A stretch of DNA of 64,000 nt from Sphingomonas flavescens (GCF_030866745.1 NZ_CP133016.1:1240001-1304000), one strand, 5' to 3'. Positions 35,790 through 43,904 are shown, numbered from the stretch's first letter. Translations and numbers: made by a program. Notes: generated from the sequence alone by a model not told the origin.

Positions 35790-36410
35790 ATGCCGGTAAC
35801 GCCGCAAATCCCGTCGCTGTTGGTGACACTCGACTATTTCGGGATCGCAGTGTTCGCGATTTCGGGCGCGCTTCTGGCCGCCGAGAAGCGGCAGACGTTG
35901 GTGACCTTCTTTTTCTTTGCGGTGGCGACGGGCGTGGGTGGCGGGACGCTGCGCGACCTGCTGATCGGAGCGCCGGTGTTCTGGATCCACACCAATGCGA
36001 CCCTGCTCATCTGCATCGTTGCGGCGCTCATCGTCTGGTTGATGAACCGCAAGCGCTTCAGCGGTGCCGCCTTGCTCTGGTTCGATGCAGCGGGGCTCGC
36101 CGCATACGCGACCTATGGTTCGGCCAAAGCGCTGGCCTACGGCGTTGCCCCGGTGCCGGCGTTCGCCATGGGTGTTCTCACCGCTTGTCTGGGCGGCATC
36201 ATTCGCGACGTTCTGGCGGGCGAACCCTCGATCCTGATGCGGCCGGAGTTGTACGTGACGGCAGCCGCCTTGGCTGCGGGCCTTTTCGTCGGCCTGACGC
36301 TGGTCGGAGCTCCAGTCTGGATAGCTGCGGGTATTGCGGCGGTTGCGGCATTCCTGCTGCGGGGCGCAGCGATCGTGCGCGGCTGGTCCCTGCCGGCCTA
36401 CCACGAATGA
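35790..36410 (+). CDS. Trimeric intracellular cation channel family (UPF0126)
   Basis: A 206-residue inner-membrane protein with seven hydrophobic helices and the duplicated UPF0126 signature (FAISGALLAAEKRQ, GVGGGTLRDLLIG in the first half; GSAKALAYGVAP, CLGGIIRDVLAGE in the second). Bacterial members form K-permeable or glycine-related channels. ATG 35790 is used; GTG 35772, which directly abuts the phaC start codon, is an alternative. The stop overlaps the next start (ATGA). Confidence 0.9.
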   Translation: MPVTPQIPSLLVTLDYFGIAVFAISGALLAAEKRQTLVTFFFFAVATGVGGGTLRDLLIGAPVFWIHTNATLLICIVAALIVWLMNRKRFSGAALLWFDAAGLAAYATYGSAKALAYGVAPVPAFAMGVLTACLGGIIRDVLAGEPSILMRPELYVTAAALAAGLFVGLTLVGAPVWIAAGIAAVAAFLLRGAAIVRGWSLPAYHE

Positions 36411-37633
36411 GCCAGCTCGCCCGGCAATCGCTGTTTGCCCTGTCTGTGTTGATTGGAGGTTGCACGACTGTTCCCGCGCCTAGGGCGATCAGCGGCGCGC
36501 AAGTTGGCGTCGCATTCGACCGGATGGGCGAGCTCGGGGTCTTCGCCGAAGGATACGCCGACCCCGCCACGAAGCGCCTAGTTACGCCGGATGACCCGGT
36601 CCGCGTGGCCTCCATCAGCAAAATGGTGACCGCAATCGGGGTCATGAAGCTGGTCGATCAAGGCAAGCTGGATCTGACCAGTAACGTGTCGCGCTGGCTT
36701 GGCTGGCCATTGCGAAACCCGAGCTTTCCGGACCGGCCGATCACGCTCGGCATGCTGCTGTCGCACACGGCCTCGGTGCGCGAGCATGACGACAATTACG
36801 TCGTCCCGCTCGACGGCTCATTGCGCGACGTCCTGAATGACCCGCGCAACTGGGACGCGCAGCACGGGCCGGGCGACGGCTATTTCGCCTACGTCAATAT
36901 GAACTACCCGATCATCGGGTCGATCATCGAGAAGGTGACCGGTGAGCGCTTCGACATCTGGATGCGCCGCGAGGTGCTGGACCCGATGAAGCTGGACGCC
37001 TGTTTCAACTGGCCGACCTGTTCGGATGGCGCAGTCGCCCGCGCAGTCGAACTCGACGGCGCAGACGGCAAGCCGATCAAGGACGATTTGCACGGGGTTC
37101 GCCCCGCGTGCCCGGTGTTCGTCCGGGACGACGAGCCTTGCGATCTGAGCCGCTGGAAGCTGGGCGAAAACGGTTCGCTCTTTTCTCCTCAAGGCGGGTT
37201 GCGCATTTCGGCTCGTGGCCTTTCGCGCATCGGTCGGATGCTTCTGAACGGGGGCACGCTGGACGGCTCACGACTGCTATCCGTCAACGCAGTCGACACG
37301 CTGCTGCGCCAGGTTTGGCGTTTCGACGGGACGAACGGCGTGACGGATGGCACCTTTTACTGCAGCGCCGGCAACGGCACGCATCGGTTGCCCAACCCCG
37401 GCTGCGCGGACAATCTGCCCGGCAACGGCACTGTCTATGCCGGGCATGCTGGCGACGCTTACGGACTGAAAAGCGGGCTCTGGATCGACCGGCAGCGGGG
37501 TGTCGGCATTGCCTATTTCGTCACGGGCGTACCCGATCCCGCACCCAAAGCGGCGAGCAGCGCATATACGGCGGCGGAGGTGGCTGCGTTCAGACGGGCG
37601 GCTGCGCTCATTCATCCCCGCGAAAGCCGATGA
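36407..37633 (+). CDS. Serine beta-lactamase-fold hydrolase lipoprotein
   Basis: A 408-residue class C beta-lactamase-related protein, probably a peptidase or esterase. A lipoprotein signal (LFALSVLIGGC) is followed by the catalytic SxxK as SISK and the YxN as YVNMNY, then a C-terminal GxAGDAYG segment near the third motif. Six cysteines in the region 215-330 could form disulfides. A true beta-lactamase cannot be excluded, but the family is mostly non-lactamase. ATGA overlap with the TRIC gene. Confidence 0.85.
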   Translation: MSQLARQSLFALSVLIGGCTTVPAPRAISGAQVGVAFDRMGELGVFAEGYADPATKRLVTPDDPVRVASISKMVTAIGVMKLVDQGKLDLTSNVSRWLGWPLRNPSFPDRPITLGMLLSHTASVREHDDNYVVPLDGSLRDVLNDPRNWDAQHGPGDGYFAYVNMNYPIIGSIIEKVTGERFDIWMRREVLDPMKLDACFNWPTCSDGAVARAVELDGADGKPIKDDLHGVRPACPVFVRDDEPCDLSRWKLGENGSLFSPQGGLRISARGLSRIGRMLLNGGTLDGSRLLSVNAVDTLLRQVWRFDGTNGVTDGTFYCSAGNGTHRLPNPGCADNLPGNGTVYAGHAGDAYGLKSGLWIDRQRGVGIAYFVTGVPDPAPKAASSAYTAAEVAAFRRAAALIHPRESR

Positions 37634-37649
37634 GGTTCTAGACGGCCCG

Positions 37650-38138
37650 ATGCTGCTTGCTCTGCCCGCCGCCCTGCTGCTCTCCGCCGAGGCCGCGGCG
37701 CAGCCGGCCAAGGATTGCGCGCCCCAGGCGCCGACCACCAATCCCAATGAAATCGTGGTCTGCGCGGTCAAACCGGACGGCTACCGCATCAGCCCGGACT
37801 TGATGGAAGCCCGGCGTCTCAAAAAGCAGGGTAATTCCGGCCCGCCGAAGAACCCCCACGAGAGCTTCGCGGATCATAGTTGCGCCACCGTCGGTCCGAT
37901 GGGCTGCCGCGGCCAGCCGACCGTCAACCTGATCGCCGTCGCGGCGGTTGCCGCGCAAATGGGTCAGCGGCTTTCGAAAGGACAGGAAGTCGGCAGCATG
38001 TTCGAGACCACGCCGACGTCCAGTGAGTACCAGCTGTATCAGCAGGCGAAGAAGCAGCGCGAGGCGAAGGAAGAAGCCGAGGCGGCGGCCAAGGTGAAAG
38101 CCGCGGCCGAAGCGCAGGCTGCCGCCGCGAAGAACTAA
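37650..38138 (+). CDS. Small secreted protein with Lys/Ala/Glu-rich tail
   Basis: A 162-residue exported protein: signal peptide (LLALPAALLLSAEAAAQ), four cysteines in the central part (for example CAPQAP, IVVCAV, HSCATVGPMGC) that may form two disulfides, and a helical, charged C-terminus (EAKEEAEAAAKVKAAAEAQ). No family is named with confidence. The start at 37650 gives the best signal peptide. It converges on the NTF2-like gene. Confidence 0.7.
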   Translation: MLLALPAALLLSAEAAAQPAKDCAPQAPTTNPNEIVVCAVKPDGYRISPDLMEARRLKKQGNSGPPKNPHESFADHSCATVGPMGCRGQPTVNLIAVAAVAAQMGQRLSKGQEVGSMFETTPTSSEYQLYQQAKKQREAKEEAEAAAKVKAAAEAQAAAAKN

Positions 38139-38139
38139 T

Positions 38140-38571
38140 TCATTTCCAGAGCTGCAGCGCGCGGATTGCTTTCGGCAGGGCCGGATCCTCGTCGGGTCGA
38201 GTGATGACGCGTTGCACCATCTTCCAGCCACGCCGGGTCATGCTGCGCCGCCATACATCGGTGACGAAGACGGTGCCTGACCAATCCGCACCGTCCATTC
38301 GTCCCTTGATCTCCAGCGGCGCGGCGAAGACGGCAATGCCGCCAGCAAGACTGCGAACGTAGATGTCGCCGAAGCGATAGCTGGAACAGATCCAGCGGTT
38401 GGCGGCGGCGTCGAGCCAGCTGGTGCGGTCGAGGATCATCGGCGGTTTGGACCCGGCCAGCAGCATGAAATGGCGGGAGGTCGTCGCTTTGAGCGCCTTC
38501 TTCTCGCCGTTCACCCAGCCCCGCATGAAGCGGTGTTCCATGGTCTCGATGTCGGCGTTCAGGTCACCCAT
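38140..38571 (-). CDS. NTF2-like (DUF4440/SnoaL-type) protein
   Basis: A 143-residue protein consistent with the NTF2-like fold: a first helix (MGDLNADIETMEHRFMRGWV), a GEKKALKATTSRHFMLL strand-helix segment, and curved-sheet strands ending GWKMVQRVITRP. No catalytic residues can be assigned. The start at 38571 is preferred over an ATG at 38649, whose extension is Ala/Thr/Ser-rich. Stop lies 1 bp from the preceding convergent stop. Confidence 0.72.
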   Translation of the reverse strand: MGDLNADIETMEHRFMRGWVNGEKKALKATTSRHFMLLAGSKPPMILDRTSWLDAAANRWICSSYRFGDIYVRSLAGGIAVFAAPLEIKGRMDGADWSGTVFVTDVWRRSMTRRGWKMVQRVITRPDEDPALPKAIRALQLWK

Positions 38572-38687
38572 GGCGACAGCGGTAGCCGCGGCGGAGCTTT
38601 TGGCAAGCGGCGTCGAATTTCGACGGGCGGCGGTTGCCGGGACAGACAACCGCGCTAGGCTGCGCGAAAACGGGGAGCATCAGAACC

Positions 38688-39095
38688 ATGGGTAAACGTC
38701 CGCTGTCGATCGCCATCATCGCCTGGTTCCTGGGCGTCTTTTCCCTTCTCGGACTGTACGGCGTAATGACCATCGGCTCGAATCCGCAGGCGCAGAAGGT
38801 GATCGAGCAGAGTCACATGTCGCTGCAGTTCCTGCAGATCTGGGGGGTGATCGGGGCGGTCGTCACCATCACGGCCGCCGTCGGCATCTGGAAGGGCCTT
38901 CCCTGGGGCCGCGTGCTCTATGTCGTGTGGAACGTGATCGGGATTCTCGTCAGCTTCTACACGTCGCCGCAACAGGCGATGATCTTCGTCAGCATCCTGC
39001 TCTTCGTCGTGATCGCCGCATTCCTCTTCACCAATCGCGCCAACGAGTGGTTCCAGACCCGCGGCCTGGCACTAAGCCGGGAACCGCAGCGCTGA
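38688..39095 (+). CDS. Four-helix hypothetical membrane protein
   Basis: A 135-residue inner-membrane protein with about four hydrophobic helices (LSIAIIAWFLGVFSLLGLYG, IWGVIGAVVTITAAVGIW, VLYVVWNVIGILVSFY, MIFVSILLFVVIAAFLF). GGGAG precedes ATG 38688. No functional family is recognised. The next membrane-protein gene follows in a different frame without a clear start. Confidence 0.75.
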   Translation: MGKRPLSIAIIAWFLGVFSLLGLYGVMTIGSNPQAQKVIEQSHMSLQFLQIWGVIGAVVTITAAVGIWKGLPWGRVLYVVWNVIGILVSFYTSPQQAMIFVSILLFVVIAAFLFTNRANEWFQTRGLALSREPQR

Positions 39096-39502
39096 TCCGG
39101 CGGGTCCTCAGCGTCATCCTGTACGTACTCGGGGGCTGGATGCTGGTCAGCGAAATCTTCATCGCGTTGCTCGACTTCGGTCAGTCCGCCGCAACGACGA
39201 TCGGCATTCTGGCCTTCTTTGCGCTGTTGAGCTTGCCGTTCTTTCTGCTGGCCGTCTGGGCGACACCGGGTGACCGGACGGTCGAATTGGGCGCCGCGCT
39301 CGTCGTCACGGCGATCGTCGGAGCCGTCTTGTCGCTGGCCGTGGTCATCATGCTGAGCGATCCTCAGTTCAGACAATTCATGCCCGATGATCGGCCGATG
39401 CCGGAATTCCACTTCACGCCGCTGCTCGCGCTCGTGAACCTTGCGCTGATCGGCGGGACCGGATGGCTCTTGACCAGGCGCGGGCAGCAACCGGCGCGCT
39501 AA
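39047..39502 (+). CDS. Hypothetical membrane protein, start uncertain
   Basis: An approximately 120-151-residue protein with four hydrophobic helices (VLSVILYVLGGWMLVSEIF, IGILAFFALLSLPFFLLAVW, ALVVTAIVGAVLSLAVVIML, ALVNLALIGGTGWLL). The first helix starts at about 39104, so a start before it is needed. Options are GTG 39047 (49 bp overlap with the preceding gene), a non-standard CTG at 39092 overlapping its stop, or ATG 39140, which would cut the first helix. Probably an operon with the preceding gene. Confidence 0.65.
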   Translation: MVPDPRPGTKPGTAALIRRVLSVILYVLGGWMLVSEIFIALLDFGQSAATTIGILAFFALLSLPFFLLAVWATPGDRTVELGAALVVTAIVGAVLSLAVVIMLSDPQFRQFMPDDRPMPEFHFTPLLALVNLALIGGTGWLLTRRGQQPAR

Positions 39503-39538
39503 CCGGGCGGTAACCGCCCGCGGACTAGGCTCGGCGGC

Positions 39539-40126
39539 ATGAGCATGCACTGGAATCCCGGCAAGGCGACCGTCGACCTCAACCCCGCCGTCGCCAAGCC
39601 CCGTCCATCGATCCGCCGGGCGCCGGCGCCGGTCTCCGCCAAGCCGCGGGTACGGCGGTCAGACGAGGCCGAGACTTGGCGCGGCGTCGTCGGCATCAGC
39701 GCGATCGCGGCGATCCTGGTCGCAGCCATCGGCGCCGGTGCGTGGGTGACATTTTCCAAGAGTGACCCGGCCGCCGATGCGGCGCTCGCCCGCTTTTCCC
39801 AATGCTATGCGGCGCAGGGTCCGAATTGCGTGGTGGACGGCGACACCATCCGGATGGGCGGCGAGACAATCCAGATCGCGGGGCTGGATACGCCAAGGGT
39901 CGATGGATCGCGCTGCGAGGCGGAGCGGAATGCCGGCATTGCCGCCGCGGTCGGGCTGCTCGACCTGCTCGGCAACGGGCCGGTGAGCCTGAGCGATCCG
40001 TTCCGCGACGCCGGTGGCCGTACGGTCCGCAAGGTGTTCGTGAAGGGCCAGGAAGTCCGCGACGCTATGATCGAGCGGGGCCTGGGCCGCCGCTACGACG
40101 CGGAAAGCACGAAGGGCTGGTGCTAG
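39539..40126 (+). CDS. SNase-like (thermonuclease family) protein with lost catalytic residues
   Basis: A 195-residue membrane-anchored protein: Pro/Arg-rich cytoplasmic start, one helix (about 48-72), then a staphylococcal nuclease-like domain (CVVDGDTIRMGGETIQIAG). Compared with SNase (R35, D40, E43, R87), position 35 is Q112 and position 43 is R120 (in GLDTPRVDG); D117 and a candidate R161 remain. That should abolish or greatly lower nuclease activity. A paralogue with all four residues lies at 43999-44697. Confidence 0.82.
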   Translation: MSMHWNPGKATVDLNPAVAKPRPSIRRAPAPVSAKPRVRRSDEAETWRGVVGISAIAAILVAAIGAGAWVTFSKSDPAADAALARFSQCYAAQGPNCVVDGDTIRMGGETIQIAGLDTPRVDGSRCEAERNAGIAAAVGLLDLLGNGPVSLSDPFRDAGGRTVRKVFVKGQEVRDAMIERGLGRRYDAESTKGWC

Positions 40127-40127
40127 G

Positions 40128-40313
40128 CTAGCCGCGCGGCTTGCAGCGCTTGCCGGCCGTCCGCGAAATCGCAGCGCAGGCCGCTTCGTCGCCGCGTTCG
40201 ATGCGGACGCGCTGGTCGCCCGACTGCAGCGCCGACGACGGCAACGCCGAATAAGCGTATCCGGCGGCCAAACCGAGCGCAATTGCCGGCAAAGCGAGAT
40301 CTTTCGCGCGCAT
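40128..40313 (-). CDS. Small exported hypothetical protein
   Basis: A 61-residue product: N-terminal hydrophobic segment (LALPAIALGLAAGYAYSALP) that could be a signal or anchor, then a short mature part with two Cys (EAACAAIS and KRCKPRG). ATG 40313. It converges on the SNase-like gene with a 1-bp gap. Short, so moderately uncertain; codon use is normal. Confidence 0.5.
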   Translation of the reverse strand: MRAKDLALPAIALGLAAGYAYSALPSSALQSGDQRVRIERGDEAACAAISRTAGKRCKPRG

Positions 40314-40355
40314 TCCGCAGCATAACCCAGGCACGGTAAGCGAAGCGTAAAAGGC

Positions 40356-40397
40356 GTGAAACGGCCCGTGAAACAGGCTTAAGTTCACAAAGTTCAC
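40356..40397. repeat. Nested GTGAA/TTCAC inverted repeats
   Basis: Two GTGAA (40356-40360, 40368-40372) are followed by two TTCAC (40384-40388, 40393-40397), making nested inverted repeats centred near 40377. They lie in the 244-bp gap between the small exported gene (minus) and a membrane protein gene (plus), which suggests a binding site for a dimeric regulator. The rest of the gap shows no gene. Confidence 0.4.
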
Positions 40398-40557
40398 GCC
40401 GCGCAGCGCGTTTCCCGTGACTTTAGCGGCCCGCGGGGTGTGCCCGAGTGTCGTGCGAGCGGAGCACGGAACGGCCCGTGTAGGACAGTCTTTTCGCGCG
40501 GATGGACGGCGGCGCGCACGGCTGTAAGCTGGCCCGAGGATCCAGGCGGGGGCGCCG

Positions 40558-41142
40558 ATGCCGGTCGAAGGCCACGACATCTACTTCCACCTGCGGATCA
40601 TCATGGGGCTGGTGGTCGGCCTGGCGCTGACGCGGATGCTGTCGGGCGTGGCCAAGTTCATCACCCACCGCGACCGCGAGCATCTCTACGCCGGGCACCT
40701 GATCTGGATCGCGACGATGATCCTGATGGCGATCCACTTCTGGTGGTTCGAATACGGCCTGGTCCGCATCCAGCCGTGGACGTTCGACCTGTTCGTGTTC
40801 GTCCTGTTCTACGCCTTTTTGTTCTTCCTGCTGGCGGTGATCCTGCTGCCCGACGACATCGACGGCTACGAAGACTATCGCGAATATTTCATGTCGCGGC
40901 GGCAGTGGTTCTTCGGCCTGCTGGCGCTGACGGTGCCGGTCGACCTGATCGACACGTTGGCCAAGGGCCCCGAATATTACCGATCCTACGGCCCCGAATA
41001 TCCGGTCCGGCTGGTAGGTCTGCTGGTGCTGTGCGCGGTTGGCGCCTGGTCGCGCAAGCTGAAGGTCCAGACCTGGATGGCGGCGCTCTGCCTCGCCTAT
41101 TTCGTTTCCTGGATCCTGCGGTCTTACCGAATCCTGGAGTAG
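40558..41142 (+). CDS. Hypothetical membrane protein, five to six helices
   Basis: A 194-residue inner-membrane protein with charged-aromatic loops: IIMGLVVGLALTRMLSGVAK, LIWIATMILMAIHFWWFEY, LFVFVLFYAFLFFLLAVILL, WFFGLLALTVPVDLIDTL, a further helix and a basic C-terminus. His and Trp inside the second helix (MAIHFWWFEY) are unusual, but I see no heme or metal motif. No named family. Single gene; starts at ATG 40558. Confidence 0.75.
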   Translation: MPVEGHDIYFHLRIIMGLVVGLALTRMLSGVAKFITHRDREHLYAGHLIWIATMILMAIHFWWFEYGLVRIQPWTFDLFVFVLFYAFLFFLLAVILLPDDIDGYEDYREYFMSRRQWFFGLLALTVPVDLIDTLAKGPEYYRSYGPEYPVRLVGLLVLCAVGAWSRKLKVQTWMAALCLAYFVSWILRSYRILE

Positions 41143-41248
41143 GACTATCGTGTCGCCGCGGACGAAATTTCCGGTTCCATTCGGCCCCGAAACGGATAAG
41201 TGGTGGGAAAGGCTGTGAAATTTCCGGCCGTCGCAGGGTTTTCTTCTG

Positions 41249-42295
41249 ATGCAGTTGCCAAATTTCACCGAGATCGATCGTGCGCCCGCGCCCGAAGAAG
41301 CGATCGCGCTCGATTTTTTCGGAGCGACCGGCGTTCCCCTGAAGTCGGTCCTGCTGAGCCTCCTCGACCAGAGCGACGACTGCATCAAGGTCGTGGGCAG
41401 CGACGGTTCGCTGCAATTCATGAACTGCAACGGCAAGAAGGCCATGCAGATCGACGATTTCGACACCGTCGCCGGCAAACAATGGTCGAGCCTGTGGCCC
41501 GACGTGTCGCGGCCGCTGATCGACAGCGCGCTGGCCGAGGCACTGGCCGGCCGCGCGCACCGGTTCGAGGCCGCCTGCCCGACGGCGAAGGGCGAAGACA
41601 GGTTCTGGGAGGTCACCGTATCCCCCATCCGCGGCGACGACGGCGCGGTGCATTCGATCATGTCGAGCAGCCGCGACATCACCGAGCGGCGGCGGCGCGA
41701 GGACCAGTTGCAGACGATCGCCGCGGAGATGCGGCACCGCCTGCGCAATGCCCACACGATCGGCGCAGCGGTGGCGATGGCGGCGGCACGCGACCTGCCG
41801 GAGCATCGCGCCTTCGGCATGGACCTGGCCGCGCGCCTGTCGCGCCTGGCGGACGTGCAGGCGCAGCTGCTGGACGTCGAGGACGGCCTGACGGTCCGGG
41901 CGCTGTTCGAGCGGACGGTCGGCGCGTTCGGCGACAATCGCGCGCGCTTCGAATGCAACAGCGGCCGCGACATCGTTCTCAACGAGCAGGGCGCGCGCGT
42001 GATGGCGCTGGTGCTGGGCGAGCTCGCGACCAACAGCCTGAAATATGGCGCGCTGGGCCGCGACGGATCGGTACGGATGACCTCCACGCTGGAAGGGCCG
42101 ACGCTGACGCTGACCTGGGAAGACATGTTCGATGCAGGCACCTCCCCGCCGATCGAGGTCGAATCGACGCGCCAGGGATCGAGCCTGATCGGACGGATGA
42201 TTTCGCTAATGGGCGGAAGCTATCAGGCGGCGCTGACCGACGGCGGCTTCAAGGCCGAGATCATCGTCCTGCTGAAAGCGCTGAGCCGCGCCTGA
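41249..42295 (+). CDS. PAS-HWE histidine kinase
   Basis: A 348-residue soluble sensor kinase. A PAS domain (about 37-148) ends in the typical SRDITERRRRE. The HWE-family dimerisation segment EMRHRLRNAHTI contains the phosphorylated H163, followed by an N-box LGELATNSLKYGAL and a WE pair in LTLTWEDM. No membrane segment or receiver domain is present. HWE kinases in Alphaproteobacteria often feed the general stress response (PhyR/EcfG), but no phyR, nepR or ecfG is in the window, so the kinase is an orphan here. Confidence 0.9.
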   Translation: MQLPNFTEIDRAPAPEEAIALDFFGATGVPLKSVLLSLLDQSDDCIKVVGSDGSLQFMNCNGKKAMQIDDFDTVAGKQWSSLWPDVSRPLIDSALAEALAGRAHRFEAACPTAKGEDRFWEVTVSPIRGDDGAVHSIMSSSRDITERRRREDQLQTIAAEMRHRLRNAHTIGAAVAMAAARDLPEHRAFGMDLAARLSRLADVQAQLLDVEDGLTVRALFERTVGAFGDNRARFECNSGRDIVLNEQGARVMALVLGELATNSLKYGALGRDGSVRMTSTLEGPTLTLTWEDMFDAGTSPPIEVESTRQGSSLIGRMISLMGGSYQAALTDGGFKAEIIVLLKALSRA

Positions 42296-42465
42296 AGCCT
42301 GACGGCCCGGGAGCGGGGGCAACCACTCACCGGGCCGGAGGTACGCTTTACAACGAAACCTCGCAGCGGCGTTTAGCGGTCCGAACATACCGGCGGGAAT
42401 TTTTATTATCCGTTATCCGCCAGCCGCTTCTGATTCAAAACGGGACGATCCGGCTCTTGCTGAAT

Positions 42466-42786
42466 TCAGCAGCGAACCGGCGGATCGTCGTAATGCGACA
42501 CGCCGTTCGCATCGACATAATAGCAATAGCCCGACGCGTCCTTGTAATAGCGCCGCTGATGCCCGCCGACATTCTTGGTCACGTAGCCGGCGGTGCCGCC
42601 GACGACGAGGCCGGCCGCCGCGCCGGTGACCGGGTCGACGCCGATCAGCTGGCCGCCGAGCGCACCGACCGCCGCGCCCGCAAGCGCGCCGCCCATGGTG
42701 CGGGCTTCGACATTGTTGCCATAGGGATCGGTCGCGCAGGCGCCGAGCAGCGGCAGGGCTAACAGACAAACAGGCAGGCTTTTCAC
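42466..42786 (-). CDS. Glycine-zipper lipoprotein
   Basis: A 106-residue lipoprotein: signal VKSLPVCLLALPLLGAC, then a glycine-zipper 2TM segment (MGGALAGAAVGALGGQLIGV and AGLVVGGTAGYVTKNVGG), and a Tyr-rich tail (RRYYKDASGYCYYVDANG). The GTG at 42786 is chosen for an AAGGAGG site and a good signal peptide. Likely outer-membrane or envelope-structural. A weak EcfG-like promoter, GGAAC-N17-CGCT, lies about 50 bp upstream on the minus strand. Confidence 0.82.
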   Translation of the reverse strand: MKSLPVCLLALPLLGACATDPYGNNVEARTMGGALAGAAVGALGGQLIGVDPVTGAAAGLVVGGTAGYVTKNVGGHQRRYYKDASGYCYYVDANGVSHYDDPPVRC

Positions 42787-42922
42787 CGGCGCCTCCTTCA
42801 GGAGATGTGAGGTCAGAGCGCGCGACCACGGGCGTCTGTTCCAAACGGCGCTCCCGCGCGCGTCGGCGCGGATCGAAACTGTCCCGGCGCCGCGCCCCCA
42901 TGCGGCACCGGGACATCCCCGC

Positions 42923-43147
42923 CTACCAGCCCGGCTTGCGCGGGCGGATGCGTTCGCGGGTGACCGCTTCTTCAATCAGGTGCGATTTGTATTTCTGCCG
43001 CATCTGATGCGCGCCTAAGCCGCTGTTGAGCACGAGGCGCACGCCACCCGTCGGGATGGCCTCGATCGTCGAAATTCCGACGTCCGCCGCCTTGCAGTCC
43101 GCGACGACCCGCTTTTCGTCCAGCCGGACGTAAAGCTCACGGCTCAC
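42923..43147 (-). CDS. Small hypothetical protein
   Basis: A 74-residue basic protein, GTG 43147 overlapping the stop of the 47-residue gene before it (GTGA). Sequence is alpha/beta-like (ELYVRLDEKRVVADCKAADV, then GGVRLVLNSGLG) with a basic C-terminus. No family is recognised. Last of a run of overlapping microgenes. Confidence 0.65.
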   Translation of the reverse strand: MSRELYVRLDEKRVVADCKAADVGISTIEAIPTGGVRLVLNSGLGAHQMRQKYKSHLIEEAVTRERIRPRKPGW

Positions 43148-43427
43148 CGGGGACCCCCTCGTCTGGCCGCGGCGTAGGCGTCGCGCACGTTGCCGAAGCG
43201 ATATCCGCCCCGGAGGTAGACGGGGGTGGGGACGCGCTCGATGCCGGGGCGCTTAAGCTGGGCTTCTTCGATGTTGTCTGGATCCATGGATCTTGTCTCG
43301 CTTGCGGAGGATCGGGTTCGACCATGGCCGCGGAATCGGACTTCGCGGCTGTCTTCAACCGACGTGCGGCCTTGGCCTCCGCACGACGCGCGGCGATGGC
43401 CTGTTCGCGGGAAAGCGGCGGGATCAC
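43137..43427 (-). CDS. Possible 96-residue protein overlapping the 47-residue gene
   Basis: GTG 43427, 1 bp after the stop of the previous microgene. The first 45 residues are helical and basic (IPPLSREQAIAARRAEAKAA) with good codon bias; the rest is Ser/Pro/Thr-rich and is read out of frame across the 43144-43287 gene. Either a real short gene whose tail overlaps, or the true product is truncated by a base error here. No family known. Confidence 0.4.
   Translation of the reverse strand: MIPPLSREQAIAARRAEAKAARRLKTAAKSDSAAMVEPDPPQARQDPWIQTTSKKPSLSAPASSASPPPSTSGADIASATCATPTPRPDEGVPGEP
43144..43287 (-). CDS. 47-residue protein with YRFGNVRDAYAAA motif
   Basis: A short gene below usual length cut-offs. 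ATG 43287 to TGA 43144, product MDPDNIEEAQLKRPGIERV continuing to a C-terminal GGYRFGNVRDAYAAARR motif that I think recurs in tiny sphingomonad proteins. High third-position GC. The following gene's GTG overlaps its stop by 4 bp, typical of coupled genes, and supports it over the longer frame that covers the same bases. Confidence 0.65.
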   Translation of the reverse strand: MDPDNIEEAQLKRPGIERVPTPVYLRGGYRFGNVRDAYAAARRGGPR

Positions 43428-43428
43428 G

Positions 43429-43584
43429 TCAGGCCGCCGCCTGACGATCCCGTCGTGTCTTTTCAATCAGCGCGACATAGCCGCGCGCGAGCTGCAGGTG
43501 GGCTTCGCGAGAAGGCGCGCAGCGGGCCCGCGCGGCCATGAGCAGCGACTTGCCGCGGCGATGATAAAGGTAATTGAGGTCCAC
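43429..43584 (-). CDS. 51-residue protein with N-terminal DLNYLYHRR motif
   Basis: A short gene starting at GTG 43584. The product begins VDLNYLYHRRGKSLLMAA and continues REAHLQLARGYVALIEKTRR. I recall tiny sphingomonad proteins with a YLYxR motif and a C-terminal helix, function unknown. High third-position GC. It heads the minus-strand microgene run 43584, 43427, 43287, 43147. Confidence 0.6.
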   Translation of the reverse strand: MDLNYLYHRRGKSLLMAARARCAPSREAHLQLARGYVALIEKTRRDRQAAA

Positions 43585-43715
43585 GCGTGGCTCCCGGGCA
43601 GTAAGCGGGAGCGCAACTGGTCTCTCAGCCGCACAGGCTTACAATAGGTTCCGTGCGATACGCCCTTGTAGCACGCCCGCCGGCCGCGACCTAACGATCA
43701 TTCAGTTGCCGGCGG

Positions 43716-43898
43716 TCATTGCGTGACCGGCCGATAATTGCTGATCTTGAGCTCGACGCCCGCCAGCTTCTGGCGGAGCGCGGCAAGCCGTTGCGGGTCG
43801 GGCTGTTCGGCATCGGTCGCGAGGCTGACCTGGATCGCCAGATGATCCCGCTCGTCATTGAGCGCATCCAGCGCGGCATCGGTGCGGGGCAATCGCAT
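43716..43898 (-). CDS. 60-residue coiled-coil hypothetical protein
   Basis: A 60-residue helical protein (ALDALNDERDHLAIQVSLAT, then LAALRQKLAGVELKISNY). ATG 43898 has a GGAG site, which lies in the stem of a 7-bp hairpin at 43905-43922, so translation may be controlled by RNA structure. No family recognised. Confidence 0.55.
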   Translation of the reverse strand: MRLPRTDAALDALNDERDHLAIQVSLATDAEQPDPQRLAALRQKLAGVELKISNYRPVTQ

Positions 43899-43904
43899 AA
43901 AATG

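Noticed and set aside
42361..42420. GGAAT...CGTTAT before the glycine-zipper gene as an EcfG promoter
   Set aside because: Only 10 bp between the elements, far from the 16-17 needed, and on the wrong strand.
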